64,000 nucleotides of DNA from Geosiphon pyriformis (lineage: Eukaryota; Glomeromycota; Glomeromycetes; Archaeosporales; Geosiphonaceae). Under the pieces are notes generated by a model. That model did not search any database. It had not been told where the DNA came from and saw only the letters and a list, made by a program, of their open reading frames with translations. The DNA is taken from NCBI GenBank assembly GCA_016748015.1, contig JAAOMT010000327.1, positions 28,966 to 92,965 on the forward strand. Direction: 5' to 3'. Shown here one piece after another: positions 1 through 11,884 of this stretch (position 1 is its first letter; each line of letters starts with the position of its first letter). Made by a program: the position numbers and the translations under genes.

Positions 1-2870
1 CAGAATCCTGAAAAACCCCAGTTCATTCCAGATTTTGCACAATTATTCTTATTCTGTGACATTACCTTACAAGTATAAAATTTGCCAAAAGAAAGTTACT
101 TGTTCACACCAGAAGAGATCAATAAATTGAATTTAGGAAATTTAAGTACCCTGCAACAAATACAACTTAAAGTCCTTCTGAATCAGTATGCTGATGTCTT
201 TGCCAGTAAAAATGAGTTCAGATGCACCGACATTGTGAAGCATCAGATTGATACAGGAGATGCTCGACCAATTAAGCAATGAGCTTACCACATACCCCCA
301 TCTGGCGATAACCTAATTAAGCAAGAAGTGCAATGGATGCTTGATAACAGCCTAATCAAAGAATCATTAAGCCCTTGGTCCTCGCCAGTAGTCTTGGTCA
401 CCAAGAAAAACGGAAAGGTGCGATTCTGCATAGATTATTGAAAACTAAATAGCATCATGCAAGGAGATAGTTATCCCACTCCCCTCATCCAGGAAATTCT
501 GGACAATCTAGGAAAAAAAAAATGGTTCTCGTTATTAGATTTAGCAAGTGGTTACTGGCAAGTTGAAATAGACTCCAAAAACAAAGAAAAAACAGCATTT
601 ACCACTCGAGATAGAAACTTCGAGTTTAACGTAATGCCTTTTGGACTTTGTAATACTCCTGCCACATTTCAACACCTGATGGATGTAGTATACAAAGAAA
701 TCCTTTGGAAATCAGTAGTAGTCTAACTAGACAACACAAACGTGTTCTCTGAAACATTTGAAGACCATCTGCTCCACCTGCAACAAGTCTTCAAACACTT
801 TTATAGTGCTGGATTAAAACTCAATTCTGGGAAGTGCTTCTTTGGAAAAACCGAGTTAAAATTCCTAGAACATGTAATCGGCAAGGATGGAGTTAAACCT
901 GATCCAGATTAAGTACAAAAAGTCAAGAATTTTCCAGCCCCAATCAACCTTAGAGAATTATGAGGATTTCTAAGATTAGCAAAATATTATCGTTGATTTG
1001 TCAAAGGTTTATTGAACATCACAAAACCACTCCATCAATTGTTGTTTAAATATGTACCGTACTTGTGGAAGGAAGATTAACAGAAAGCATTCGACTATCT
1101 TAAGCAGCGATTGATCACATCCCCAATCCTAATTTATCCAGATTTCACTAAATGGTTCATTGTCGCTACGGACGCCTCAAAAAATGCTCTAGGAACAGTC
1201 TTATTACAGATAGAACCGGACAATAGAGAACACCCAGTTGCCTATGCTAGTCGCAGCATTAGCCCAGCATAAAAAAATTACAGCACAACAGATCTGGAAT
1301 GTCTCACCATTTATTGGGCTGTACAAACTTGGAAACATTACCTCAGTCAACTATTTAACCTATATACTGACCACAAAGGACTTATTTGGTTACTCAACAA
1401 TCCACAACTAGAAGAAAAATATGCGAGATGAAGTACTTATCTACAACAATTTTCACTCAAAGTCTATTACAAGGAAGGATCCAAAAACACTAATGCTGAC
1501 AGTTTGTCGAGGATGCCACAAACCTAATCTCAGACCCATGAATACACTTACTTATCAATGACTACATCAGTACCTATCAACACTACATTTCAAGGAGATA
1601 TTATCTCAACAGGAACAGAGTACCATATGAAAACAAACCTGAAATTATTTTATTCAAGATAACCAACTATATCGATGAGAACGCCGAAACCACCCCAACC
1701 CACAATGACTAATCATGGACAGTGAAAGAGAAACTATACTATATAGCGTGCACTCAGATCTGACTGCAAGACACTTTAACAAAGATGCTACTCTCGAAAG
1801 AACACTAAACTTATACTATTGGCCAATGATGCACAAAGACATTTTCGAATATGTGCTCAATTATGATGCATGCCAGTGAAAAGGAGAAGCAAGATCAACA
1901 GAACCACTTCGACCCATTCCAGTTGAAAATTCATTTGATAGAATCAGGATCAATTTGGTTGGATTTTTTTCAATTACATCTCAAGGAAATTGCTATATTG
2001 CTGTAGCCATAGACTATCTTACAAAATAGCTAGAAGCCAGAGCAATCCAAGTGGCCGACGCCAAAACAGTCACCGAATTTGTGCATCAAGATCTAATTTG
2101 CTGACATGGATGTCCGAAAGAATTATTATTTGATCAGAGAACACATTTTGTTAATAATATGCTGATTGAACTAAGCCAACAGTTTGGAATAAAGAGACCC
2201 TTATTGTCACCATACCACCCACAAACAAATAGACTGGTAGAACAATTTAACAGAACACTGTATAAAGCACTAACAAAAATAAGTCATAAAAACAGACAAG
2301 AATAGGACTTATTCATATCTTTTGTACTCTTTGCATACCGAACATTGAAACAAAATATGACTCAGTTCACACCGTTTGAACTAGTCTATGGAAGAAAAGC
2401 TATGTTACTGATTGAACGAGTGATACCGTCATACCCAACAGAAACAATCAATGAAAAGAATTTTGAGACTACTTTATACCAAAGAACGTACCAGCTAATA
2501 GAAACGTTGGAAAACAATTGAAGAACAGCAGCTGACAATATTAGTCACACTCAAAAACGACAAAAAGAAAGACATGATAAACACCTATCAGAACAACCAA
2601 TGAAATTCAAGATTGGAGACCAAGTACTGTTACATTGTACAAAAGCTGAAAAACAGTGGAGTGGAAAGTTCGACCCAAAGTGGGACAGTCCATTCCACAT
2701 ACACAAAGCATTAGGAAATAAAGCTTACAAATTATGATTGGAAGACAGAATTTTAAAGAAAGTAGCACATGGAAATTGGTTAAAAATTTATCATGTAAAA
2801 CAGGAATCATCATCATCAGTACCTCAATTAGGAATACAAATTTCATTAATCAGACCAGAAGATATACTAT
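1..2870 (+). pseudogene. pol: Ty3/gypsy copy A pol: RT, RNase H, integrase (5' part outside window)
   Basis: The window opens inside a gypsy polyprotein. Bases 1-80 are the linker before RT. RT runs from about 82 to 1070, with the FGLCNTPATFQ block near 645 and the YxDD site near 723, read here as stop-LDN. RNase H follows: ATDASKNALG at about 1165 and YTDHKGL at 1363. Integrase covers about 1690-2730: a degenerate HHCC region in which one Cys reads as Tyr, the first catalytic Asp read as Asn (RINLVG, about 1948), DQRTHFVN at 2132 and LVEQFNRTL at 2234. A GPY/F-like tail ends near 2720. More than ten in-frame stops occur, mostly where Arg, Trp or Gln is expected, so the copy is dead. Copies B (32328) and C (40390) are more decayed relatives. 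Family assignment is firm; activity is excluded. Confidence 0.93.
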
Positions 2871-2985
2871 GAGATCTGGAACCAATCATTATTATCAAAA
2901 CGTAGACAATGGGCAGCAAATTAAATTGGGGAATTCAAATATATATAGCATCCGAAAAGCAGCAAGAAACAATAGAAATTTCAAC

Positions 2986-3735
2986 ATGGACCTTTCAGAT
3001 CAAATTTTAAAATTATCTAAACAATTATTTGAAACAATTCAAAAATTGACATCTCAAATAGAAATAACAATTGATAAAAAAGAGATATGGTACAAAGATA
3101 AGAGCAGGAGAGGGGAGGACGAAAGTTCAATTAGAACTAAACATTCCCTCCCCTACCCACCACCTGAAAGGCAATGTGGGAGAAAAAATTGCTTTTGGGT
3201 AGGGGATGGAAAAGAAGGAGGCAAAGAACGAGAAAAAGGTTACAAAAAAAGATACTTGGTCCCCAAGCTTGAAGAAATAAAAAAAGCTTTAGCTCGTGGG
3301 ACCGAACTCCCCAAAACAAGGGAGTGAACACCTGACAACGCCCAGGAATGGAAAGAAAGACTTTTTCCAGCTTATTGGTTCTACAAAATTGGTAGAACAG
3401 CTTGACTTGAAAATACCATACAAAGACCTCAGCCAGAAAACGTTCAACAAAGAAGCAATACAACCAGTAGAAAAATTCGTAGGGAAAAACAACCTGACCC
3501 TACATTACAAAGCAGCATACTGACTATACACTGTCTTCTAACATTGTCCAAATGTACTACTGAATAGATCTATGAAAACCATAATGGTTAACAGCATAGG
3601 ATGAATAACTAATCAACAATTCGAAGACCTACAAAAGACAATACTCGAGGCAACAATTGAACATTACATGAATGAAGCCACGATAACAGATACATATGAT
3701 TTCGCAGGAGTTCAATTTTAAAAAGAGAGAGATAA
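2986..3735 (+). pseudogene. Third ORF of gypsy copy A, between integrase and LTR (unknown function)
   Basis: I do not recognise this protein. It begins MDLSDQILKLSKQLF at 2986, a short amphipathic, coil-like segment, and continues through a Pro/Gly/Lys-rich middle to the stop at 3325. The frame carries on past that stop to about 3400 (FPAYWFYKIGR). After one frameshift it resumes as IPYKDLSQKTFNKEAIQ and runs, with four stops, to DFAGVQF at about 3718, just before the purine-rich tract and the LTR. The same order of segments is visible after the integrase of copy B (35355-36003) and, weakly, of element C (43240-43935). Conservation in divergent copies suggests a real third gene in the env position. 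No signal peptide or transmembrane segment is evident, so envelope function is not supported. Confidence 0.6.
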
Positions 3736-3779
3736 TGTTACCTGAGTAGAAAAACTGATCCAAAGTTATGAAAAAATGT

Positions 3780-3985
3780 GACCAAAACATGACATAACAC
3801 AGAATAATGCGCAATAACGTTGGATAACACATTATAACATTGGATAATGTGTTATAATGCAGGATAACACAGAATAGTGCGCAATAATATAAGATAATGT
3901 GTTATAATGCAGGATAACACAGAATAACATATAATAATGTCAGATAATGTATTATAACATAGAATAACTAGCGATAACATAGAAA
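3780..3985 (+). repeat. Degenerate tandem repeats in the U3 of LTR A
   Basis: Units built from GGATAACACAGAATAAT and variants (GGATAATGTGTTATAATGC) repeat with a period of roughly 20-30 bases about eight times. They lie upstream of the LTR TATA box, the usual place for U3 enhancer-like repeats. The same tract survives in AT-converted form at 36060-36200, and a different short-period repeat occupies the equivalent place in element C (about 43990-44150). Confidence 0.65.
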
Positions 3986-4065
3986 AACAAAGCAATAACA
4001 GAAACAACAAAGCAATAGTTAGTGATAGCGAGACAATTGAAAGCAATCCTGTAAAACCAAAAGAA

Positions 4066-4075
4066 TATATAAAAG
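4066..4075 (+). promoter_or_regulatory. TATA box of LTR A
   Basis: TATATAAAAG lies about 330 bases into the LTR, downstream of the U3 repeats. Its position and consensus fit the Pol II promoter of an LTR retrotransposon. The start of transcription is not determined. Confidence 0.55.
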
Positions 4076-4385
4076 CAAGTAGTTGTAGAAGTGAGAAAAG
4101 ACAGAAAAGAAAAAATAGATACGAAACTCTAAACCAGAAATTAAAATATCCATACCCCTTCATCTTTTATTATCTTCCCTATTTCATCTCCTGAAATAAA
4201 CCAATTATTAAAAGAAATCAGAATCACAAATTCATGTTCTCAAACTTCATGGAATTTACGTGAATTAACTCTTGTTTTGTACCTCCATTCTAGAACAGAT
4301 GCTCTTAGCATAACCGCCTCGAACCTATTAACAATTTGGACCAATCGCTCTTGATTACAGCAATTGATGATACTAATTTATCTTT

Positions 4386-4390
4386 TCTCT

Positions 4391-4423
<33 letters not shown>

Positions 4424-4426
4424 TTC
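4386..4426 (+). repeat. Long poly-T tract inside LTR A
   Basis: About 40 bases consist of T with a few C. A T-rich tract broken by AA pairs occupies the equivalent place in LTR B (36446-36495). It is a simple-sequence tract within the LTR, not a poly(A) tail of another element. Confidence 0.8.
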
Positions 4427-4825
4427 TGTCTTATTTTTTGTGAAGCAGCAACATAGTAAAATTGACTGTCTGGAAATAGACTTCGTGATAGCCTGGTAAA
4501 AGAGAGAAGCTCCCCCCTAAGTTTTGGATATTAACATTATTTTGTTAGCTTACCAGAAGGGCGAAAAGACAATGCCAAACCCTAACAACTGCGCTCGTTA
4601 ACTCGGAAAAGAAAGCTCACATTTATGAAAAACGTTGCAATTGATGAAAGACAAACTCTGTGCCTTATAACCAAAGAACTCAACAGGTAAAATTCACATC
4701 CAGGAATAGACTTTTAGAGACTGATAATCAATACTAAGCCAACAGAATTATGCGGAAGATACATCATCAATAATTGAGAGCACCAAACATTACCATTTTC
4801 CATACCCATCAAGTTTACTCATAAT

Positions 4826-6730
4826 AGCGTCTTCGACAACCAAGCCAACTGCAAACACAGGAGATTGGGTAGACATACCCTTCAAAACAGAAAAATTATC
4901 ACCATGAAGAACACCAAACTTGCTGCATGCTAAAAAGATTCTATCGGAAAGAATTTTGGAGAGAATCTTCCTAGCAGTCTCAATCAAAGCAATAGGCCAT
5001 GTGTTTGTAAGAATCCCATTCCAATCATAGGGTTTGGAGATCATCGAGACCCAAGCCCTTCTCCATAGAACAGGAACACCACCAACTGACAAACATGTAT
5101 TCAACAATCTTAAAAGATGCCCTGCCATCTTAGCTCTACCCTGCTTCCACAGTTTGTTAGGAATGCCAGACAAACCAGCAGCTTTGCCATTTGGTAGACC
5201 ATTGATAGCCAAAAGCAACTCACTCAAACCAACTGTGACCATTACACCAGAAAAAGCACAATCCTGAACATACTCCAAAGGTGTATATTGACGGGTCCAC
5301 AGATCAGGCATCATTAAAGGCACAGCCCACTTTCTTGTCCAACCTTCCATAATTCTATCAACTCCAAGCTTCACTTCCTCAGGCTCCAAGATCAAATCAT
5401 CATCCACAACCAAGTGATCTAACACCACTTTATGAAAAGGCCGCTCTAAAACACTTCTAATTATACTATCTTTGTCAGAACAAAAATTTTCCATACATCT
5501 TGAGATAGCCAGTCTGATAGCAGCCTTCTTGGCCAATTTTGACTCATACATTTTAGATCTTCTGTACTTTTTACAAACCAATGCTAAATGTTTAAGCACC
5601 ACTGCAGATTTCACATTCAAACCTACCAAATTGGCAAAAACATGGGCCCTGTCATTATCTAAAGTTGACCAAACCCTTACCAGACAATCTATGCTAAACA
5701 AGTCACCCGAGCTGAATCTTTTAACAATTTTGGCAACCAACAACTCCAGTCCAAAGAATCTTGAAGAATGTCTATTCCTAGAACAATGAAATTCACTAAA
5801 CCACAGCTTAGAAAATATCTCATCAGCCAAATCCACTATCATCTTTTCCAAAACCATCCACATAGCATCCAAATCACCATGCAATTCAGCATCAGAAAAT
5901 CCATCTTTAGTAACCAAAAGCTTGGTACAAAGGCAATCTCTAAATTTAGCCCACTTGGAACCATCAGCATCCTTAAACCTGAATTTTCAACAATTCTTGT
6001 TAGTCTGCTTATGCACACTATTTAACTAAACATCTAAGAGTTCACCTAATCCAATTGAGACCAGAACAGTCTTATGGTCAGTGTCAAAAAAATTCGAAAT
6101 AGAGCAAACCCAATGGCCAGTGACAGCAGAAGACAAATTCTCACTGACAAAAATGAAATCAATAGTCTTCTCAACTTCTTGAGAATTGCTTTATGTGGAA
6201 GCTTTAGTCAAATGATAATTTGCAAAAGAATTAACCAAACCCAAACTCAAACAAAACTTGAATGTCACACTTCTTCCAGATCTATTCTCATTAAAATTAC
6301 CACCCAGAACCACAAAAATACTAGAGTTGACAGCCCTTGCAATTAAAGAGTTTACCTCTGAAGCCTAATCAAATCTAGTTCCAGAAGAGACACCAGTATA
6401 TAAACCAAGAACTGTGATGGAGAACTTGTCTTTGAATAAAAGTTTTACTGAAATAACCCGGCCAGGAATTTCCACAACTTCAGACACATGATGAGCCAAA
6501 AAATTGTCCATAATCACAGCCACCCCAGCCTCAAGAAAACTTTTATCCAAACCTAACTGAAAACTCGTACACCCTTGAACCTATTCGCAATCCATAGTTT
6601 AACACTGGACCTCAATTTAGTTTCTGTAACAAAGGACACTACACAACCAGAATCCATATGCCAATGCATAATATCTACTTGCTTTGCATGGACATTGATA
6701 TCACGAACATTACATGTACCAAATTTCTAA
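4826..6730 (-). pseudogene. LINE copy 1 ORF2: endonuclease and N-terminal half of RT, cut by gypsy A
   Basis: Read on the minus strand this is the start of a non-LTR retrotransposon ORF2. The opening CNVRDINVHAKQ segment and the AP-endonuclease part (for example VAVIMDNFLAHHVSEV, about 6470-6530) are broken by stops and frameshifts. From 5917 to 4826 one long frame stays open and matches the middle of ORF2 in the plus-strand copy: PFHKVVLDHLVVDDDL, LPNGKAAGLSGIPNKLW, GILTNTWPIALIETARKIL and LKGMSTQSPVFAVG. Coding similarity stops abruptly at about 4826, exactly where the LTR of gypsy A ends. The rest of RT, RNase H and the 3' tail are therefore missing here and should lie left of the window. 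Confidence 0.92.
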
Positions 6731-6740
6731 ACTAGTTTAT

Positions 6741-8760
6741 TTATTGGGAGAAAAGAGTTAAAACAGAACCTGAACCAGAACACAAAAAGTCCAACTTCAC
6801 CAAAACTGAACCAACAGATGCATCCAAAGCCATTAACTTAGACTCCAATCCACCAACTTTGGCAGTAAGGATCTTCGAACTACTCAGACCAATATCAAAA
6901 GCTGTATTATCAATAACTGGAAGAGGAGTAGAGCATGAAACCAAAGAAACGTCTATCACCATATCCAATCCTGGAGCTGATATGGCTGGAAGAAGAGCAT
7001 GAGAAACAAGTGGCAAAGGCACCAACTCGACAAAGCTAAGCCTTTTTAAAATATCAGAAACCTGATCAGCTACAAACTCTAAAGAGCACTCCAAAGACCC
7101 CAACTGATCACTCAAGCTAGAAATGTCAGAAAAAAAAGCATTCTTCAAAGAAAGCTTCACACCAGAAACAGTACCAACACCAAAAACCTCTGAAGAGACC
7201 GCATAAAAAGGAAAGCTACCAGCAACTTGGGCTCATGTCTTACTGCCAAAAGAAACTGGACGAGCAATGGAAGCCTGCTTTTGCTTATATATACCAGCCA
7301 GACGAACCTGATCCTGAGAGGTAACTACACACCTATCATGACTACCAGCATTTCCACTCACAGAGCACACACTAGAAACATGACCAAATTGTCAACATTC
7401 GGCACAACAGGCCAAAAAGAGTCCAGTCCAATGCAAATTTACACCCTTGAAAATTGGGACAGTGCCAATAGCAGCCAATTTGGACATCTCATTCTCAAAA
7501 CAAATCACAGCGCACTGATCACGAACATATAAATTAAGATTACAACCAATGAAACAAGTTTTCTCATCATATGAATTCACCAAACTTGACAAATCATGAG
7601 TGGTTGTACTAACTGAAAGAGTGTAAAGCAAAGCCCAATGACAGTCCTTGGACATCCATGTTTGTTTGTCATCAACAGCCAAAGCCACATGAACTGAATC
7701 TTTTCCCATGAAAATAGACCACTTAGAAGCGACCAAACTGGCAACCTCTAATGACTCAAACTCCACTAAGGCCTTTTGCCAAAGACTAATTAATTGCAAT
7801 TTAATGAAAACAATCCTACCAAATTTAGAAAGTACTGATTCCACAGCCAATATGGGAAGATCTACAGGAATCTCCTTAATTATTACCTCCCAATTCAAAC
7901 GAATGTTTACTTTCTTGAGATCATCATTCACAATAATTTTTTTACAGATCACCAACTTTCTGGCCTTAACCAAACTAGACTCACTTGTAAAAGTTGATCT
8001 AATGACTCCAAGAAATTTTAAAGAAGTTGAAGCACCCCCAAAACTGTCAATTTTATAAAAAATCTTTTTGATCTTAAATAACTTATCACTATTTGACTTT
8101 TTAGGCACAGCTGACAACTTCACATCCAAAGCAAAAAATTTTACTGGCTCAAAACAACGACACTCTAAACCACATAACTTGGGTGGTGGCAACTAATTGA
8201 ACCCAACAAACATGCAAGGAGAGAGCTTCAAAACACTATTGTCATTATTTTTCAGGTTGAAAGAAGGTTGTTTCAGCAGTTTGTTTAAAACATACATCCT
8301 CGTTTTTGTCTTCCTTGGAGTAGTGTTATTCATCAAGTCATTGTTTTCAGAGACATTAGAATCAATGTAACTAGTTTCTTTGACAACCAAGTTTTTTATA
8401 TCCTCCAAGTTGGACACCTCACTGACATTATTACTCTTGTTCTCCACTTTGTTACTCCAAGATGCTTTATATTTACCACCATCAGCCAGCAATGGGTCCA
8501 CATACAAAAGTCCAGCTGAAGAATCTACTATGGCACTGGACATGACAGGTTTTCTCACTTTCTTAAAAGAGGCACCATGAGAGTAAACACTCTTAATGTG
8601 AGCCTTCTTTTTAGAGCCTGACCAGAATCCCAACCCAGTTGAAATTGAGCCCAAAACACCAGCAGAAGAGCCAGCTGGATCTATAGTCACAAATATAGAT
8701 ATGTCCAAAGAAATAGCAATAAAAACAAAAGGAAAAAGGAATAAAGGAAATGTACTTCTT
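6741..8760 (-). pseudogene. LINE copy 1 ORF1 (zinc-knuckle RNA-binding protein)
   Basis: The minus-strand reading from about 8708 (MDISIFVTIDPAG) runs through a Ser/Lys-rich N-terminus to a stop at 8193. It continues as the conserved core (FGGASTSLKFLGVIRSTFTS, KEIPVDLP, LWQKALVEFES) and ends with a C-x2-C-x4-H-x4-C zinc knuckle near 7350-7400, CAEC-stop-QFGHVSSVC, in which a stop replaces one residue. The C-terminal part (7160-6741) is Ser/Val-rich with a heptad-like LGSLECSLEFVADQVSDIL segment. LINE ORF1 proteins bind element RNA. The plus-strand copy at 25625 has the same layout but clearly divergent sequence, so at least two subfamilies are present. The 5' end of the element is near 8810, where AT-rich sequence begins. 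Confidence 0.88.
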
Positions 8761-8810
8761 TGGCAGAATAACTTTGCTTTCGGTGTGGCCAGGGAATTGA
8801 CGAGAGAAAA

Positions 8811-11195
8811 AATTTTAAATTAATTTATGAACCAAAAGTAAAAATAATATATTGTAATTATTAACAAAATTAAAAAACCAATTTGCTAATTTTAAAAGCA
8901 GTATAATTAACAAAAATTTATTAACTTGTTTTTAAATATATTATAAAAACCAAAAATTTCAATATTATTTTTTATTATTAAAACTAATTTGCAAACAAAA
9001 ACAGCTTTAGCAGCTATAAAAGTTTTAAATACATAATAACATATTATTATTAGCCAGTAAACTTTAAATATTTTTCTAAAAATCTTACCAAAAATATGTA
9101 AATTAATAATTTTTAAAATATTTTTTTATTTTTAATTAGTGGTATTTTTCAATCAAAGTTCTTTTTAAGAGATATATTAAAATTAATTTCAATATTGTTT
9201 TTATATTTTTAAGAATCTCAAAGTTTTTAATAATATGCTAATTAATAAATTAATTTTTTATTGTTTTTATTTTTATTATTATTATTACTTTACAAATAGC
9301 CAAAAAAACTAAAAACTTCAAAAAACAACAACAGTTATTTATATTTATTATTGTTATATTAAACTTCTTTATAGTTTCAAATAAAATTTTAAATAAAATT
9401 ACTTTATTAGTATTTAATTTTTTTTCTAATATAAATAATAACAATAATAATATATTTTTTAAAATAAATCAAAATTAACTACTAATTATATTATTAAATA
9501 TTATGTTTTTTAGCAGATTATTGTTAATTTTTAAAGCAAAATAACTTATTAAATTATCTAATTTTAAAAATTAGACTGATCAAATAGAAACTAAATTGCC
9601 ATTTTTTTTTGTTTTTTGGTATTATTTCTGATAATATTTAAAAACAATTTTTAGTTGTTAAAAATTTTTTAGGTAAATAATCTCTATTTTAATGTTTAAT
9701 AATATATTCAAAATTAAATTAATTTTGGTTAATTCTTTGTTTAAATTACTGTTTGATTTTATTAAGCTTAAATTAATTTCAAAAAACAATGTTAAATTGT
9801 TTTGTATAGATTTTGCTTTTGAATTTTTTAATTATTAATAATTTGTTTTTAATTATATTTAAGATTGTAAAATTTTTTGTAATATATTCTAATTTTTTTA
9901 TTTTTGCTGTACTTTATAATATCTTTTTTAACATATCTTTTAATAACATTAAAATGTTCTTGGTATTTTTGGTATTATTATTTTGGTTAAATTAATGTTT
10001 GCTAATTTGTAATAATATGTTGTTTATTTTAAAAAAATTTTTTGTTGTTACTATTTTTAATAATTAATCTGTACTAGTTAAAAAAAATAGTGTTAAATTT
10101 TTTTCTTTGTTTAACTAAAAAAAAGTTATTATCTCAAAAAACTTTCAAAATTAAATTATTTAATCTTTTTTTTAGGTGTATTTTCTATTTATTCTAATAC
10201 TTATAAAGTTTTTTTCAAATAATATAAAATTAAAAGAGTTTTTAGTTATTGTTAAAACATTGTTTTTAGTTTTAAATTAGGGTTTTTTCTATTTAAAGTT
10301 TTTTTAAGCAATTAATTAGAATTAATTCTAATATAATTATTATTATTATTACTATTAAAAATTCTAGAATTATAATAGTAAATTAATAATAAAACTGTTT
10401 TTTCTTTATATTTTTTGTAAATATTCAAAAAAGCAAAAAACAATTTTTTTAAACTTTAAATCCTAACTTAAAACAACTAATTTTTTTGAAATACTAAAAA
10501 TATTATTCTTTTTGGTGTTTTTTAAAACACTATTTTTACTTTAAAACTGTTTTTAATAAAAAATAAGACATTAACTTTATTTAATTTTTTGTTATTTATA
10601 TTAATCTTATTGCAACTGTATTAATTTATATTGATTTTTAATCAGACTGTAAATAATATTTTTTTTATTTATATAATAGCAATAACAACATATTTGTTAA
10701 GATTAGTTCTAATTAGTTTATGACTAAATTGCTTAATACATTAAATTTTTGTTAATTTTAATCAATTTTAAAAGCCAAACATATTATGTTTTTGTATAAT
10801 ACTTTAATAATTGATATATTAAATTTTTAAATTTTTAAAATTAGACTAATCTAATAAAAATTAAAATGCTTTTTCTGTTTTTAAGAATATTATCTCTGGT
10901 AATATTTAAAAATTACTATAAATTGTCTTAAATTTTTTAATTAAATGGCTTTTATTTTAGTGTTTAATAAAACTATTAAAATTATTTTTTAGTTTTTGTA
11001 TAATTTTTTAATTTAAAATTAACAGCAAAAAAAATATGAAACTTTTTTATATTAAATTTGTATCTTAAACTTTCTTAAATGCTGTTTTGCTGCTAAATTA
11101 CTTTATTTTTGGTTTAAAAAATAGATAAGTATTTATTAAATTAAATCTAAATAATCAATTATGTATTGTAAATAATTATAAATCAAATTTATAGT
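8811..11195. other. AT-rich decayed repeat DNA with an internal direct repeat
   Basis: No gene can be supported. GC is very low and every frame is full of stops. Segments at about 9540-9720 and 10815-10990 are diverged direct repeats; both contain AATTAGACTRATC followed by a TCTSRTAATATTTAAAAA block and a TTTAATGTTTAATA-like end. They may be two partial copies of one old element. The sequence was already in place when the LINE tail at 11206 inserted. Confidence 0.4.
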
Positions 11196-11884
11196 GTATT
11201 ATTTATTTATTTATTTTATTTATTTAACAAATAAGATCCAAATACTGTCTAGTGCAATACATCAAATATTCAATCTAAACTAAGTATGAATCATGTATTT
11301 TCTATATGTAACCAGCCACTTAAGCCGATCAGGACAACACTAAGCATTTATATAAACAGAGACAGAGTTCCCTATATTTAAAAACAAGTGAAGCTTTCGA
11401 AACCCAAAACCAATACCAAACATCTTATTAAACAGCCACATAGATATTTAACAAATGACAACAAACAGAATTATTAACCATGCAAGAAAAAACATGATTT
11501 AAAACTTCAATATTACCACAATATAAATACAATACACTAGGGTAATTCTTGTTGTATAGGTGCTTTTAAACAGCAATCAGGAATCAATAATGCAAAGCTT
11601 TTATGAAGTATATGTGAGCATTAGTAGTAGGTTTGCTAATGAAACTAACAGCCATATATGAATTGAAGTGCCATACCAAGGATGAGCTAGGCCAATTAAT
11701 ATTTGAGAGCAAACTAACATTCAAAATCTCAGATCCAGAACCAATCTCCCAGTATACACGATGAATAGACTAAAAAATTCCATAAACAAAATGTTTAGAA
11801 TTACCAAAAACAATATTACCACCAGCCAAAATACAATGTTTTTTTACATTGAAAGGAAGATATCAGGGAAAAAAGTATTATTTA
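11196..11884 (-). mobile_element. 5'-truncated LINE tail with 10-bp target duplication
   Basis: The minus-strand reading gives decayed C-terminal LINE ORF2 (FGNSKHFVYG, SSSLVWHFNSYMA, FIKALHY, the zinc motif LYCGNIEVLNHVFSC) and then the 3' UTR also present at 32185-32300 of the plus-strand LINE (GTGGCTGGTTACAT, ACTTAGTTTAGA). About 350 bases of coding sequence between the zinc motif and the 3' end are missing relative to that copy. The tail is a run of TTTA-type repeats instead of pure poly(A). GTATTATTTA occurs at both 11196-11205 and 11875-11884, as expected for target-primed insertion. Reverse transcription evidently stopped early. Confidence 0.85.

Larger units (their letters stand above)
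3736..4821 (+). repeat. 3' LTR of gypsy copy A
   Basis: A purine tract (aaaaagagagagataa, about 3720-3735) precedes TGTTACCTGAG at 3736, and the sequence ends ...TTTACTCA at 4821 where it meets LINE coding sequence. This gives a TG...CA repeat of about 1.09 kb. It aligns along its length with 36004-36852 after copy B, which supports both ends. It contains short-period repeats, a TATA box and a long T tract. The 5' partner lies outside the window, so the LTR pair cannot be compared. Confidence 0.75.

Noticed and set aside
3137-3492. Two overlapping minus-strand frames of 67-108 codons
   Set aside because: They are antisense to the third ORF of gypsy A, which is supported by comparison with copies B and C.
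4822-4826. TAATA as proven target duplication of gypsy A
   Set aside because: The same five bases follow the LTR of copy B, so they could be part of the LTR or chance; the 5' end is outside the window.
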